Below are positions 22,100 to 30,663 of a DNA stretch of 64,000 bases, in pieces. A program made the position numbers and the translations under genes. The stretch is from assembly GCA_910588875.1 (NCBI GenBank), contig CAJURT010000004.1, positions 1 through 64,000 on the forward strand, written 5' to 3'. The first letter of the stretch is position 1; each line of letters starts with the position of its first letter. The notes under the pieces were generated by a model. That model did not search any database. It had not been told where the DNA came from and saw only the letters and a list, made by a program, of their open reading frames with translations. This DNA comes from an uncultured Lachnospiraceae bacterium (lineage in GTDB: Bacteria; Bacillota; Clostridia; Lachnospirales; Lachnospiraceae).

Positions 22100-23527
22100 T
22101 CACTTTGAAAAATACATATCGAAAATGCTCCTGGCCACCGGCCCTGCCACCTGCCCGCCGGAACCCGATTCCTCCACCACCACGGTCACCACAATCTGAG
22201 GGTCATCTGCCGGGGCAAAACCGGTGAACCAGGCATGGGTCTCCTTCCCTGCCTCAAACTCTGCCGACCCGGTCTTCCCTGCCGCCTCATAGGCCTCCGT
22301 CCTCACAGCTGAACCCGTTCCCTCTGTCACCACCCGGCGCATCAGGCCTACCAGGATATCCGCTTCCCCGGCTTCCATCAGGCTCCCGTAAGCCTCCGGG
22401 AGGAATCTGCGGACCTCTTCCCCGGCAGCATTTTCCACCCGTTCCACCAGATATGGCTTCATCAGGACACCCCCGTTGGCAATAGCCGCCGTGATCATCG
22501 CATTATGGATTGGCGTCATCTGCGTATTGCCCTGGCCAATCGAAGTCTGGAGGATCTCCCAGGTATCTGCCCCCTCATTCATGGTAAAGGATCCTTTGCT
22601 GTAGGCAAGAGGCAGCGGCAGTTCCCTGTTGAACAGAAGCTGCTCTGCCAGCTGGTGCACCCCGCCCGGCTCCATCTCAAGCCCCAGGGCGGCAAAAGCC
22701 CCGTTGCAGGAATTGGCAAACGCCTGCTCCAGATTCTGATGCCCATGGACATTGCCATGATAGCAGGAAATGGTATATTCTCCCTGCTCATACACCCCAT
22801 CACAGTCAAAGGTAAAGTCCTGCCAGGTATCCGGGTTTTCCCGGATATACTCCAATGCAATGATAACTTTAAACGTGGACCCCGGCGGATATAACCCCTG
22901 GGATACCCGGTTTAAAAGCTGTGCCTGGGTATTTTCCCCGGCAATCAGTGCATCCCAGTCATTGCCCAGGGTATTGGGGTCAAACCCCGGCTTGGACACC
23001 ATGGCCAGCACCTTGCCCGTATCTGGTTCCATCACGACCACAGCCCCCCGCCTCTCTCCCAAGGCATCCGATGCTGCCTGCTGCAGATCCACATCCAGGG
23101 TGGTAATCACATTGTCGCCAATATTTTTTACCCCCCATAATTCATTGATTGTCCTTTCTGCCAGGTTCATATGGGATGTCAGCAGATAAAAATTCGCAAA
23201 AGCCTCCAGCCCTGTCTTTCCGTGGTCTGAATATCCTATCCCATGGGCAAACAGGCTGCCATAGGGATAGATCCGTTTCTCGGCTCCCCCCTCCCCGGCC
23301 TCCGTCTTTGCCAGTACCCGGCCGTCATGGCTTAAAAGTTCCCCGCGGACAATCCTGTCTGCAAAACGGTCAAGCCGGGCATTGTAGGAATTGTTAATCA
23401 CAGTCTCTCCCCGAAACTGCAGAAAATACCCGAAATAAAGAATCATGCCCACAAACAGCCCTACCACCAGGTAGGTGGCCATTAGCAGGCTCTTATTGGC
23501 ATCCGGATCAGGCCTCTCTTTCCTCAT
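22100..23527 (-). CDS. class B penicillin-binding protein (transpeptidase)
   Basis: A 475-aa cell-wall transpeptidase with one N-terminal membrane helix (about residues 14-37), a short pedestal, and a transpeptidase domain. Active-site motifs are PGSTFK (Ser217), SCN (about 273) and KTGSAEF. It is shorter than typical PBP2 or FtsI because the N-terminal domain is small, as in PbpA-type proteins paired with a SEDS protein. The ATG at 23527 has AGGAGG only three bases away; an ATG four codons upstream lacks a ribosome site. Either start overlaps the end of the SEDS gene, so translation is coupled. It probably cross-links the strands made by that partner. Confidence 0.92.
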   Translation of the reverse strand: MRKERPDPDANKSLLMATYLVVGLFVGMILYFGYFLQFRGETVINNSYNARLDRFADRIVRGELLSHDGRVLAKTEAGEGGAEKRIYPYGSLFAHGIGYSDHGKTGLEAFANFYLLTSHMNLAERTINELWGVKNIGDNVITTLDVDLQQAASDALGERRGAVVVMEPDTGKVLAMVSKPGFDPNTLGNDWDALIAGENTQAQLLNRVSQGLYPPGSTFKVIIALEYIRENPDTWQDFTFDCDGVYEQGEYTISCYHGNVHGHQNLEQAFANSCNGAFAALGLEMEPGGVHQLAEQLLFNRELPLPLAYSKGSFTMNEGADTWEILQTSIGQGNTQMTPIHNAMITAAIANGGVLMKPYLVERVENAAGEEVRRFLPEAYGSLMEAGEADILVGLMRRVVTEGTGSAVRTEAYEAAGKTGSAEFEAGKETHAWFTGFAPADDPQIVVTVVVEESGSGGQVAGPVARSIFDMYFSK

Positions 23528-24836
23528 AATCCTCCTCATCGTTTTTCTTCAGGATATAAAGCCCCTGAACCACCCCGAACATGATAAATGTACTCAGCAC
23601 CGAACTCCCTCCATAGCTGACAAACGGCAATGTCACCCCTGTGGAGGGAATGAATTTGATTGCCCCTCCCACAGCCAGAAACACCTGGATCACATATTCC
23701 ATCCCCAGCCCAAAGGCGATCAGCTTGTAAAAGAGGGCCTGCATCCTGGCTGCTATCATCATAAACTGCAGAAAACAGCCCAGGCAGATTAGCAGCACAC
23801 AGACGGCAAAAATCCCCCCCAGTTCCTCTGAGATGGCAGCAAACACAAAATCCTTTTCCACCACCGGGATCTTATATGGCATCCCCTGGAAAAGGCCCAT
23901 GCCGAACCATCCCCCGGTTCCGATGGCAAAAAGCGACTGGGTAATCTGATATCCGCGGTTATCGATATCTGCCCAGGGGTTCCTCCATGCTGCCACCCGC
24001 GTCCTCACATGGGCAAACAGACCATAGGCCAGCACCGATGCGCCGCAGCCGCTGAAAATCCCCGCCAGCAGATAGAGCCAGTTGCTGGTAGCCACAAACA
24101 GCATGGACAGATATGCCACAAAGAAGATCAGCGCGCTTCCCAGATCTTTTGACAGCACCAGAACCAGCACATGGGCTGCTGCCATCAGGGTGGTCATTGC
24201 CACTGATTTGAAATCCACGGATCTGTAAAACATAGTTGCCACAAAAAACACAAAGCTGATTTTCACAAATTCCGAGGGCTGCAGGGAAAATCCTCCTACA
24301 CGGATGGAAAGCTGGGCGCCATAGCTGTTGTTGCCCACCATCCACACGGCCACCAGCAATGCCAGGCCCAATAACCCGTAAACCCATGCAATCCTTGACA
24401 GCTGCCATACCCGGTCCATGATAAACGGAAGGATCCAGGTCACCAGAGCCGCCACAGCCACAATCATAAACTGCCGCAGCGCCTTATCCAGGGAAAGGCG
24501 CGTCATCACAATCCAGCCCACACAGAGCAGCATACACATATTATTGACCAGGATCCTCGTCAGGTTACGGTAAAATACCTGGTACAGCCCGATGTACGCC
24601 CCCAAAAACACCACCTGCGCCAAATAAAAGAGCACTACCCTCTCATCCTCTGACTTCAGGTACAAAATCAGGTATGCCACAAAATGCATCAGGAACATGG
24701 CTATGTTCTGCCGGCGGCATACCCTTCTCTGCCCCTGCTCCCCGTGGTACCGGAAATAACTGAAATTCAGATACGTATAAACGGCTATCAGCAGTATCAT
24801 CAGATACTTTGATACCTCTATAATCACATTGACCAT
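23508..24836 (-). CDS. FtsW/RodA/SpoVE family SEDS glycan polymerase
   Basis: A 442-aa multi-pass membrane protein. SEDS signatures are present: GGFSLQPSEFVKI, WRNPWADIDNRGYQITQSLFAIGTGGWFG with the functionally important aspartate region, KDFVFAAISEELGG, and IPSTGVTLPFVSYGGSS near the C-terminus. SEDS proteins polymerise lipid II with a class B PBP, and the PBP gene overlaps the 3' end here. The ATG at 24836 (AGGTGG ahead) starts at the first hydrophobic helix; longer starts run into the U32 gene. Whether it serves elongation, division or sporulation cannot be decided from sequence. Confidence 0.92.
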   Translation of the reverse strand: MVNVIIEVSKYLMILLIAVYTYLNFSYFRYHGEQGQRRVCRRQNIAMFLMHFVAYLILYLKSEDERVVLFYLAQVVFLGAYIGLYQVFYRNLTRILVNNMCMLLCVGWIVMTRLSLDKALRQFMIVAVAALVTWILPFIMDRVWQLSRIAWVYGLLGLALLVAVWMVGNNSYGAQLSIRVGGFSLQPSEFVKISFVFFVATMFYRSVDFKSVAMTTLMAAAHVLVLVLSKDLGSALIFFVAYLSMLFVATSNWLYLLAGIFSGCGASVLAYGLFAHVRTRVAAWRNPWADIDNRGYQITQSLFAIGTGGWFGMGLFQGMPYKIPVVEKDFVFAAISEELGGIFAVCVLLICLGCFLQFMMIAARMQALFYKLIAFGLGMEYVIQVFLAVGGAIKFIPSTGVTLPFVSYGGSSVLSTFIMFGVVQGLYILKKNDEEDYEEREA

Positions 24837-24879
24837 AATCCACCTGCCTGTCCGCTGCTGCCCGCCTATCAGGCAATCT

Positions 24880-27141
24880 TCACTCCACGCCCCGCTTAAA
24901 ATGCCCCCGGGTAAACCTTGCAACGGGCGCCGGCGTATCCTCCCCCCTCACAAAACAGTCCCCATAGGCATCCAGTACCGCCCGGATCTGCTTTGGGCTT
25001 TCCACCGTAAAGGAAAGGCGGAGCACCTTAACTCCCAGCCCCTCCACCTGATGCCCCAGCCCCAAAAGGGAAAGGGGATCCGGGTTATAGACCGTATTAT
25101 AACAGAAACGGCAATGATTTTTTACAGGCAGGCTTTTCCCTCTCCTGTCCTTTATAAAAATCACCCCAGGCTGTTTTACACATCTTTCGGCCGTCCGCCG
25201 GACACACTGGGCCGAAACCATGGCGGGCAGATGCCCATAGGCAATCAGTTCCCAGTCCCAGGCACCTTTCCCGGTATGTTGGGCCAGTCCCCTTAATTCC
25301 CTCTCATTCAGTTCCAGCGGCAGTGTGAGCCGTGTTGCCCCCAGTTCCCCCAGGAACTTACATGCCCTGTGGTTCATCCCATAGAGGCCGGCATCAAACA
25401 CCACCGGCGCCTCGCATCCCTGTTCCTTCAAAAACCCTAACTCCTCCAGGGAGCGCAGCACCAACTCATCAAAAGCCGATTCCTTTAAATCCCGGATATG
25501 CTCCATAAAATATTGTTCTGCTTTTTTCCTGAAAATATGCGGCAGAATCAAACCGCATGTTTTCCCTGCCTTCCGGCAGGCCCCGGCCGCCGCCTTCCAG
25601 CCTTCTGCCGGGAAACCGCATGCATCCAGGTAGATCCCGTCCACATCCGGGTGGCTCAAAACCTCTGCCAGCCCTTCCGGTTCCTCCAGGGAAACGTGGA
25701 TACGCGGCCTGCCAAAAAAGGAGGCTTTTGTCCCATCCTTTGTTTGGGAGCCAGGCATACCCCGGCTGTCCCTCCCCTCCTCCGCCCCGTTCCCGCTATC
25801 CCTGAAATACTGGCTGAGAATCGCCTCCTCCAGCTTTTTCAATCCCCTCCTGCGCAGTTCATTCAGTTCCTGCACCGGCAAAAAACAGTTTCCCGACAAC
25901 TCCGCCTCCAGCCTGGAAAAGAAAAACGGAGATTCCCCTGTCTTATTCAGCTGCTTAAGAATACGCTCCTTTTCCATCGGCTGGTTCTTCGCCGTCTGCA
26001 CCACGGCACCCGTAACAAATACCTTGCCCTCCAGTTCCAGCCGTACCGGCTCCCCTTCCCGAACCACCAGCCTGCCCTCCACCGGCTCTTGCTTCTTCCT
26101 GTTCACATATTCCTTATCCAAATAATCCAAAATCCCCGGATCCACCTCCCTAAAAGCAGGCTTTCTCCCTAATGCAACCATATCCCTTCCATTGTGTTGC
26201 CGATAATATCCATCCGTAAACCCTCCCCGGTCAAACAGTTCCAGCAAAAACCTCTTGTCTGCCGGGTCTACCCGGTAATCCTCCCGGCCCCTTTCCAGGT
26301 ACCGGTCTGTATACTTCCGGTACATATGGACCACCCCTGCCGTGTAACGGGGGCTTTTCATCCGCCCCTCAATCTTTAAGGAATATACCCCTGCCTCCAA
26401 AATATCCGGCAGCAGATCCAAGGTGCACAGATCCTTCAGATTCATCAGGTAACTGCCCTCCGCCTGCCGGGCAGTTTTCTTCCCCTTGCCCGCAATGCCG
26501 CCCTCCCCCGCCTCATACGGAAGCCTGCAGGGCTGGGCACACCTCCCCCGGTTGCCGCTTCGCCCCCCAATCAGGCTGCTAAGCAGGCATTGGCCCGAAT
26601 AACAATAGCATAACGCCCCATGGACAAAACTTTCGATCTCAATCTCCACCTCATTGTGGATTCTCCTGATCTCCTCCAGGGACAGTTCCCTTGCCGTCAC
26701 CACCCGCACAGCCCCCAGTTCCTTCAAAAGCTTTGCATACCGGTACCCGGTAACCGTCATCTGTGTGCTGGCATGAACCGGAAGATCCGGAAAAACATCC
26801 CGTATCAGGGAAAAAACGCCAAAATCCTGCACAATCGCCGCATCCAGCCCCTGCCGGTAATAAGGAAGCAGAAAATCCGGCAGCTGTCCCAACTCCTCCT
26901 CTTTTACCAGGGTATTCACTGTCATATACAGTTTTTTCCCATGTAAATGGGCATAATCAATGGCCCGCAGGAAGTCCTCCTCCTGCGGGTTGTCCGCATA
27001 AGCCCGGGCGCCGAACCGGCTCCCTCCCATATATACTGCGTCCGCCCCTGCATTGATGGCAGCCACCATGCTCTCCCAGGAACCCGCCGGCGCCAGAATC
27101 TCTACGTTTGGTCTCAATCCCCTTCCCCTTTCCTGCTTCAA
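24880..27141 (-). CDS. U32 family protein (peptidase U32 / RNA-hydroxylation type)
   Basis: A protein of about 750 aa. The N-terminal U32 barrel begins with EILAPAGSWESMVAAINAGADAVYMGG. The cysteine cluster ALCYCYSGQCLLSSLIGGRSGNRGRCAQPCRLPYE (about residues 180-215) fits the iron-sulphur ligands found in this family. A second half of about 350 residues resembles the DUF3656-containing long form. Family members include collagenase-like proteins and proteins acting in tRNA or rRNA hydroxylation, so calling it a peptidase is uncertain. The start is uncertain: a TTG at 27141 overlaps the zapA stop, and a TTG at 27117 follows GGGGAAGGGGA. Confidence 0.85.
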   Translation of the reverse strand: MKQERGRGLRPNVEILAPAGSWESMVAAINAGADAVYMGGSRFGARAYADNPQEEDFLRAIDYAHLHGKKLYMTVNTLVKEEELGQLPDFLLPYYRQGLDAAIVQDFGVFSLIRDVFPDLPVHASTQMTVTGYRYAKLLKELGAVRVVTARELSLEEIRRIHNEVEIEIESFVHGALCYCYSGQCLLSSLIGGRSGNRGRCAQPCRLPYEAGEGGIAGKGKKTARQAEGSYLMNLKDLCTLDLLPDILEAGVYSLKIEGRMKSPRYTAGVVHMYRKYTDRYLERGREDYRVDPADKRFLLELFDRGGFTDGYYRQHNGRDMVALGRKPAFREVDPGILDYLDKEYVNRKKQEPVEGRLVVREGEPVRLELEGKVFVTGAVVQTAKNQPMEKERILKQLNKTGESPFFFSRLEAELSGNCFLPVQELNELRRRGLKKLEEAILSQYFRDSGNGAEEGRDSRGMPGSQTKDGTKASFFGRPRIHVSLEEPEGLAEVLSHPDVDGIYLDACGFPAEGWKAAAGACRKAGKTCGLILPHIFRKKAEQYFMEHIRDLKESAFDELVLRSLEELGFLKEQGCEAPVVFDAGLYGMNHRACKFLGELGATRLTLPLELNERELRGLAQHTGKGAWDWELIAYGHLPAMVSAQCVRRTAERCVKQPGVIFIKDRRGKSLPVKNHCRFCYNTVYNPDPLSLLGLGHQVEGLGVKVLRLSFTVESPKQIRAVLDAYGDCFVRGEDTPAPVARFTRGHFKRGVE

Positions 27142-27578
27142 AGATACATGGCCTTATTCTCCGGATTTATCTTTCTCTGGCCTGCAGCTGACCTTCCCCG
27201 TTTGGGTTTTTCCTGCTGTCCTGGCCTTTCCTGTTCTTCCTCCTGCCCGGTTCCTTCCTTCCCCATCTTCTCCATCTTCATCTGGGTGGTGATCAGTTCA
27301 TGCTTAAGGCTGTATATTTCCTTTTCCAGTTCTGATTTCTCGTTCTCCAGGCGGTTTGCCCTCTCCTCTTCCTTAAAATAGTCATCTGCTATATTCAGCT
27401 GGAGGAGCACCGACTGGTAGTCTGAACTCAGGCGGGAAAAGCCCTCCTCCTCCCGCAGCTTTCCGATCTTCCCATTCAGATAAGCGGCCACCTTCTGAAG
27501 ATACATCTCCTCCTCAGCCCCGCTCAATTTATATATTTTCCCGTCGATCAATACTTCCATCTGGTTCTTTTGATTCAT
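27138..27578 (-). CDS. zapA: cell division protein ZapA
   Basis: A 146-aa FtsZ-associated protein. The N-terminal globular domain (about residues 1-75) has VLIDGKIYKLSGAEEEMYLQKVAAYLNGKI, typical of Firmicutes ZapA. A coiled coil (about 80-120) and a charged, glutamine- and proline-rich tail make it longer than average. The ATG at 27578 (AGGTCAGGTATT ahead) was chosen over one 38 codons upstream that would overlap ruvB. The TGA stop overlaps the putative TTG start of the U32 gene. Confidence 0.88.
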   Translation of the reverse strand: MNQKNQMEVLIDGKIYKLSGAEEEMYLQKVAAYLNGKIGKLREEEGFSRLSSDYQSVLLQLNIADDYFKEEERANRLENEKSELEKEIYSLKHELITTQMKMEKMGKEGTGQEEEQERPGQQEKPKRGRSAAGQRKINPENKAMYL

Positions 27579-27654
27579 AATACCTGACCTCTGATCTTTC
27601 CTGGCTTTTTCTTTGTAGTTTTTGGTTGAATTTCCGTTCAAGCGGCAATTTTGT

Positions 27655-28653
27655 TCATCCGATAAAAGGCATATCCAGATGCCGGTAAGCATGCCTGGTG
27701 GCCACCCTTCCCCTGGGCGTCCGGTTCAAAAACCCGTTCATCAGCAAATACGGCTCATAGACATCCTCCAGGGTGCCTGCATCCTCACCAAGGGCAGCCG
27801 CCAGGGTATCCAGGCCCACCGGCCCTCCGTCGAACTTTTCAATAATTGTCAGCAGGATATTCCTGTCATTGTTATCCAGCCCCAGCTTATCCACATCCAG
27901 GATGTCCAGGGCAAAATCCGATACCTCCTTGGTGATCACCCCGTTATATTTCACCTGGGCAAAATCCCTCACCCGCTTTAACAGCCGGTTAGCCAGCCGG
28001 GGCGTCCCCCTGGAACGGCGGGCAATCTCCGTTGCCCCCTCCTCATCGATCTCCACCCCCAGCATCCCTGCCGAACGCCGGACAATTACCGTCAGTTCCT
28101 GGGGGGTATAAAATTCCAGCTTTTGCACCACCCCGAAGCGGTCCCTCAGCGGAGCTGTCAAAAGCCCTGCCCGGGTAGTCGCCCCCACCAGGGTAAAATG
28201 GGGCAAATCCAGGCGGATGGATCTGGCTGAGGATTCCTTTCCCAGCATGATATCGATGGCAAAATCCTCCATAGCCGGGTAAAGCACCTCCTCCACCTGC
28301 CGGTTCAGCCGGTGGATCTCATCTACAAAAAGCACATCCCCCTCCTGAAGGTTATTGAGAATCGCTGCCATCTCCCCTGGCTTTTCAATCGCCGGGCCTG
28401 AGGTAACCTTCATATGGACACCCATCTCATTCGCAATAATCCCGGACAATGTGGTCTTCCCCAGCCCCGGGGGGCCATAGAACAGCACATGGTCCAAAGA
28501 CTCCCCCCGCCCCTTGGCCGCATCGATATAAACCTTCAAATTTGCCTTGATCTTCTCCTGGCCAATATACTCGTCCAGCATCTGCGGACGGAGGTTCGGC
28601 TCAATTGCCTTATCCTCTTCCATCACTTCTGTGGTGATTATTCTCCGTTCCAT
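27655..28653 (-). CDS. ruvB: Holliday junction ATP-dependent helicase RuvB
   Basis: A 332-aa AAA+ motor that drives branch migration with RuvA. Walker A is GPPGLGKTT (about residue 60), Walker B is [11 protein letters not shown], and sensor 1 is in LVGATTRAG. The winged-helix C-terminus holds [16 protein letters not shown] and RTPRGRVAT, both standard. The start is preceded by GGAGGGGAAGCAGAAG. It follows ruvA by 18 bases; no ruvC is present, as is usual in Firmicutes. Confidence 0.97.
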   Translation of the reverse strand: MERRIITTEVMEEDKAIEPNLRPQMLDEYIGQEKIKANLKVYIDAAKGRGESLDHVLFYGPPGLGKTTLSGIIANEMGVHMKVTSGPAIEKPGEMAAILNNLQEGDVLFVDEIHRLNRQVEEVLYPAMEDFAIDIMLGKESSARSIRLDLPHFTLVGATTRAGLLTAPLRDRFGVVQKLEFYTPQELTVIVRRSAGMLGVEIDEEGATEIARRSRGTPRLANRLLKRVRDFAQVKYNGVITKEVSDFALDILDVDKLGLDNNDRNILLTIIEKFDGGPVGLDTLAAALGEDAGTLEDVYEPYLLMNGFLNRTPRGRVATRHAYRHLDMPFIG

Positions 28654-28671
28654 CTTCTGCTTCCCCTCCGT

Positions 28672-29316
28672 TTAAAATACCAAATACTTCAGGGAAGCCT
28701 TCAGAACTGCCTCCGCTGTCATCTCCCCATCCATTGGCACCTGACGAACCGCCTTAGATGCCTCCGACAGGGAATATCCCAAAGCAACCAACGCCTCCAC
28801 GGCTTCTTTTGCCGCCCCGTTCCCGGGCAGCTGGACTGCCGGCATCCTTCCGGATGCCGTTTCCTCTCCGGAAAAACCTCCGGGCAAAATATCTTCTGTT
28901 TTCATGCGGTCTTTCAGGTCAAGGATTATCCGTTTTGCCGTCTTTGCCCCTATCCCCGGCGCCCGGGCAATGCTCTTGGCATCCTCAGAAATGACGGCCA
29001 TCCTCAAATCCTCAGGCCGCATCGTGGAAAGAATCCCCAGGGCGGCCTTTGGCCCGATGCCGTTCACCCCCAAAAGCATCCGGAACATCTGCAAATCCTG
29101 CCTGCTCAGGAACCCATACAAAGCCATGGCATCCTCCCGCACCTGGAAGGAAGTGTATATCTGCACCTCCTCGCCTATGTGCGGGAGACGCTCCAAAACA
29201 GACAAAGGCACATGGATATTCCATCCGATGTTCCCCGCCTCCACCACAATTACATCCTCTGAAACCTCCGCCAGCGGCCCCTTTATATAAGAAAACAATG
29301 CTATAACTCCTCTCAT
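28672..29316 (-). CDS. ruvA: Holliday junction DNA helicase subunit RuvA
   Basis: A 214-aa junction-recognition protein. The OB-fold domain has YIKGPLAEVSEDVIVVEAGNIGWNIHVPLS. The two helix-hairpin-helix motifs are LLGVNGIGPKAALGIL and APGIGAKTAKRIILDLKD. A flexible linker leads to the RuvB-binding domain, VEALVALGYSLSEASKAVR. The N-terminus has about 8 residues more than usual; the ATG at 29316 is the first ATG and follows AGGGACAG. A promoter lies at 29333-29361. Confidence 0.96.
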   Translation of the reverse strand: MRGVIALFSYIKGPLAEVSEDVIVVEAGNIGWNIHVPLSVLERLPHIGEEVQIYTSFQVREDAMALYGFLSRQDLQMFRMLLGVNGIGPKAALGILSTMRPEDLRMAVISEDAKSIARAPGIGAKTAKRIILDLKDRMKTEDILPGGFSGEETASGRMPAVQLPGNGAAKEAVEALVALGYSLSEASKAVRQVPMDGEMTAEAVLKASLKYLVF

Positions 29317-29332
29317 TCAAACTGTCCCTGAC

Positions 29333-29361
29333 ATCATATCATATCAGAATAACAAGTGCAA
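29333..29361 (-). promoter_or_regulatory. sigma-A promoter of the ruvA operon
   Basis: On the minus strand, TTGCAC (29361-29356), a 17-base spacer and TATGAT (29338-29333), just upstream of the ruvA ribosome site. Confidence 0.6.
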
Positions 29362-29415
29362 GCAAAAGGCATCGCCCCGAACGAATATTCGCCCTTGGCT
29401 GCCCCATAATTTCCG

Positions 29416-29444
29416 TTGACTTTGGCTGTCCCCGCCGCTATAAT
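29416..29444 (+). promoter_or_regulatory. sigma-A promoter of the YprB-like gene
   Basis: TTGACT (29416-29421), 17-base spacer, TATAAT (29439-29444), 41 bases upstream of the start codon and divergent from the ruvA promoter. Confidence 0.8.
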
Positions 29445-29484
29445 CATTCTGTAACTGCCATCCCCTCAAACAAGGAGCCTGATT

Positions 29485-30588
29485 ATGATTACCATCAATA
29501 AACCCCTTGGCCTCTCCCATGCCTATCCCCTGGAACGAATCGGCAAACCAGAAGAAATCCTCTTTTTTGATATCGAGACCACCGGTTTCTCCGGGGAGTA
29601 TTCCCGGCTGTATCTGATCGGCTGCATCTATTTCCGGGAGGGCAGATGGAATCTGGTGCAATGGTTTGCCGATACCCCAGAATCCGAAACCGAACTGCTC
29701 CATTCTTTCTTTTCCTTCCTTAAAGGCTTCCGGATCCTGGTACATTTCAACGGAGACGGCTTTGACCTCCCTTATCTCAGAAAACGCTGCGCCCATTACA
29801 GCCTTCCCTGGGATTTCTCCGGCATCAAAAGCATGGATATCTACCGCAAGGTCAAGCCTTACCGGAAGCTTTTAGGCCTGGAAAACGTAAAGCAAAAGGC
29901 AATCGAACAGTTTCTTGGGATTTTTCGGGAGGATGCCTTGTCCGGAGGGGAATTAATCCCGGTTTATCAAGAATATCTCCTCACCCATGACACCCGCTTA
30001 TATCATCTGCTGATCCTTCACAATGAGGATGACCTTAAGGGAATGCCCTCCATCCTTCCCATCCTCAGCTATCCGGATTTCCTGGAATCCCCTTTCCGCC
30101 TGGTTCGTCAGGACATCCGCCGGGAAAAGGAGGAGAAGGGAATTCCTGTGGAGTTGTTGGGTTTAACCTGCGAAAGCGATTGCCGGATCCCCATCCCCTT
30201 CAGCGCTCAAAAAACCCCGGTCCGGTGCCATGCCGAAAACAGCCGCCTTTTTTTAGGCATCCAGCTCTTCCATGGCACGCTAAAGCATTTCTATCCGAAC
30301 TATAAGGACTATTACTATCTTCCCTATGAAGACACTGCCATACATAAAAGCGTCGGGGAATATGTTGATAAAGCCGCCCGGGTCAGAGCCACCGCCAAGA
30401 CCTGCTACACCAAGCAGGAAGGCTGTTTTATCCCTCAGCCTGAGCCGGTCTGGGAGCCTTCCCTGAAAAAAGACTGGAAGGATACCCTTACCTATGCTGA
30501 CTTTTCCCGAATCTCCCTGCAGGATCCTGAAATCTTCCGGCGTTATGTGGCTCTTCTCTTAAAATATCTTATGGCAAAAGAGAGATAA
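29485..30588 (+). CDS. ribonuclease H-like domain protein, YprB-type 3'-5' exonuclease
   Basis: A 367-aa protein. The N-terminal DEDD-type exonuclease domain (about residues 20-195) shows LFFDIETTGFSGE (metal-binding DxE), LVHFNGDGFDLPYL (second aspartate) and LLILHNEDDLKGM (final aspartate). It matches the YprB family, which acts on RNA or DNA ends. The C-terminal 170 residues have no domain I recognise. The TPR half seen in Bacillus YprB is not evident. It is a monocistronic gene with its own promoter and terminator. Confidence 0.85.
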   Translation: MITINKPLGLSHAYPLERIGKPEEILFFDIETTGFSGEYSRLYLIGCIYFREGRWNLVQWFADTPESETELLHSFFSFLKGFRILVHFNGDGFDLPYLRKRCAHYSLPWDFSGIKSMDIYRKVKPYRKLLGLENVKQKAIEQFLGIFREDALSGGELIPVYQEYLLTHDTRLYHLLILHNEDDLKGMPSILPILSYPDFLESPFRLVRQDIRREKEEKGIPVELLGLTCESDCRIPIPFSAQKTPVRCHAENSRLFLGIQLFHGTLKHFYPNYKDYYYLPYEDTAIHKSVGEYVDKAARVRATAKTCYTKQEGCFIPQPEPVWEPSLKKDWKDTLTYADFSRISLQDPEIFRRYVALLLKYLMAKER

Positions 30589-30622
30589 GGAATGGGCTTC
30601 CCCCACTCCTTATCTCTCTTTT
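30576..30622. terminator. bidirectional terminator between the YprB-like gene and a chemoreceptor
   Basis: AAAAGAGAGATAAGGA pairs with TCCTTATCTCTCTTTT across a short loop in a near-perfect stem. It has A/T runs on both ends, so it works in both directions for these convergent genes. The YprB stop codon lies inside the stem. Confidence 0.92.
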
Positions 30623-30663
30623 ATTGCTGCAGGCAAAAAGCAATATGCGATGCCCAAACAGTC

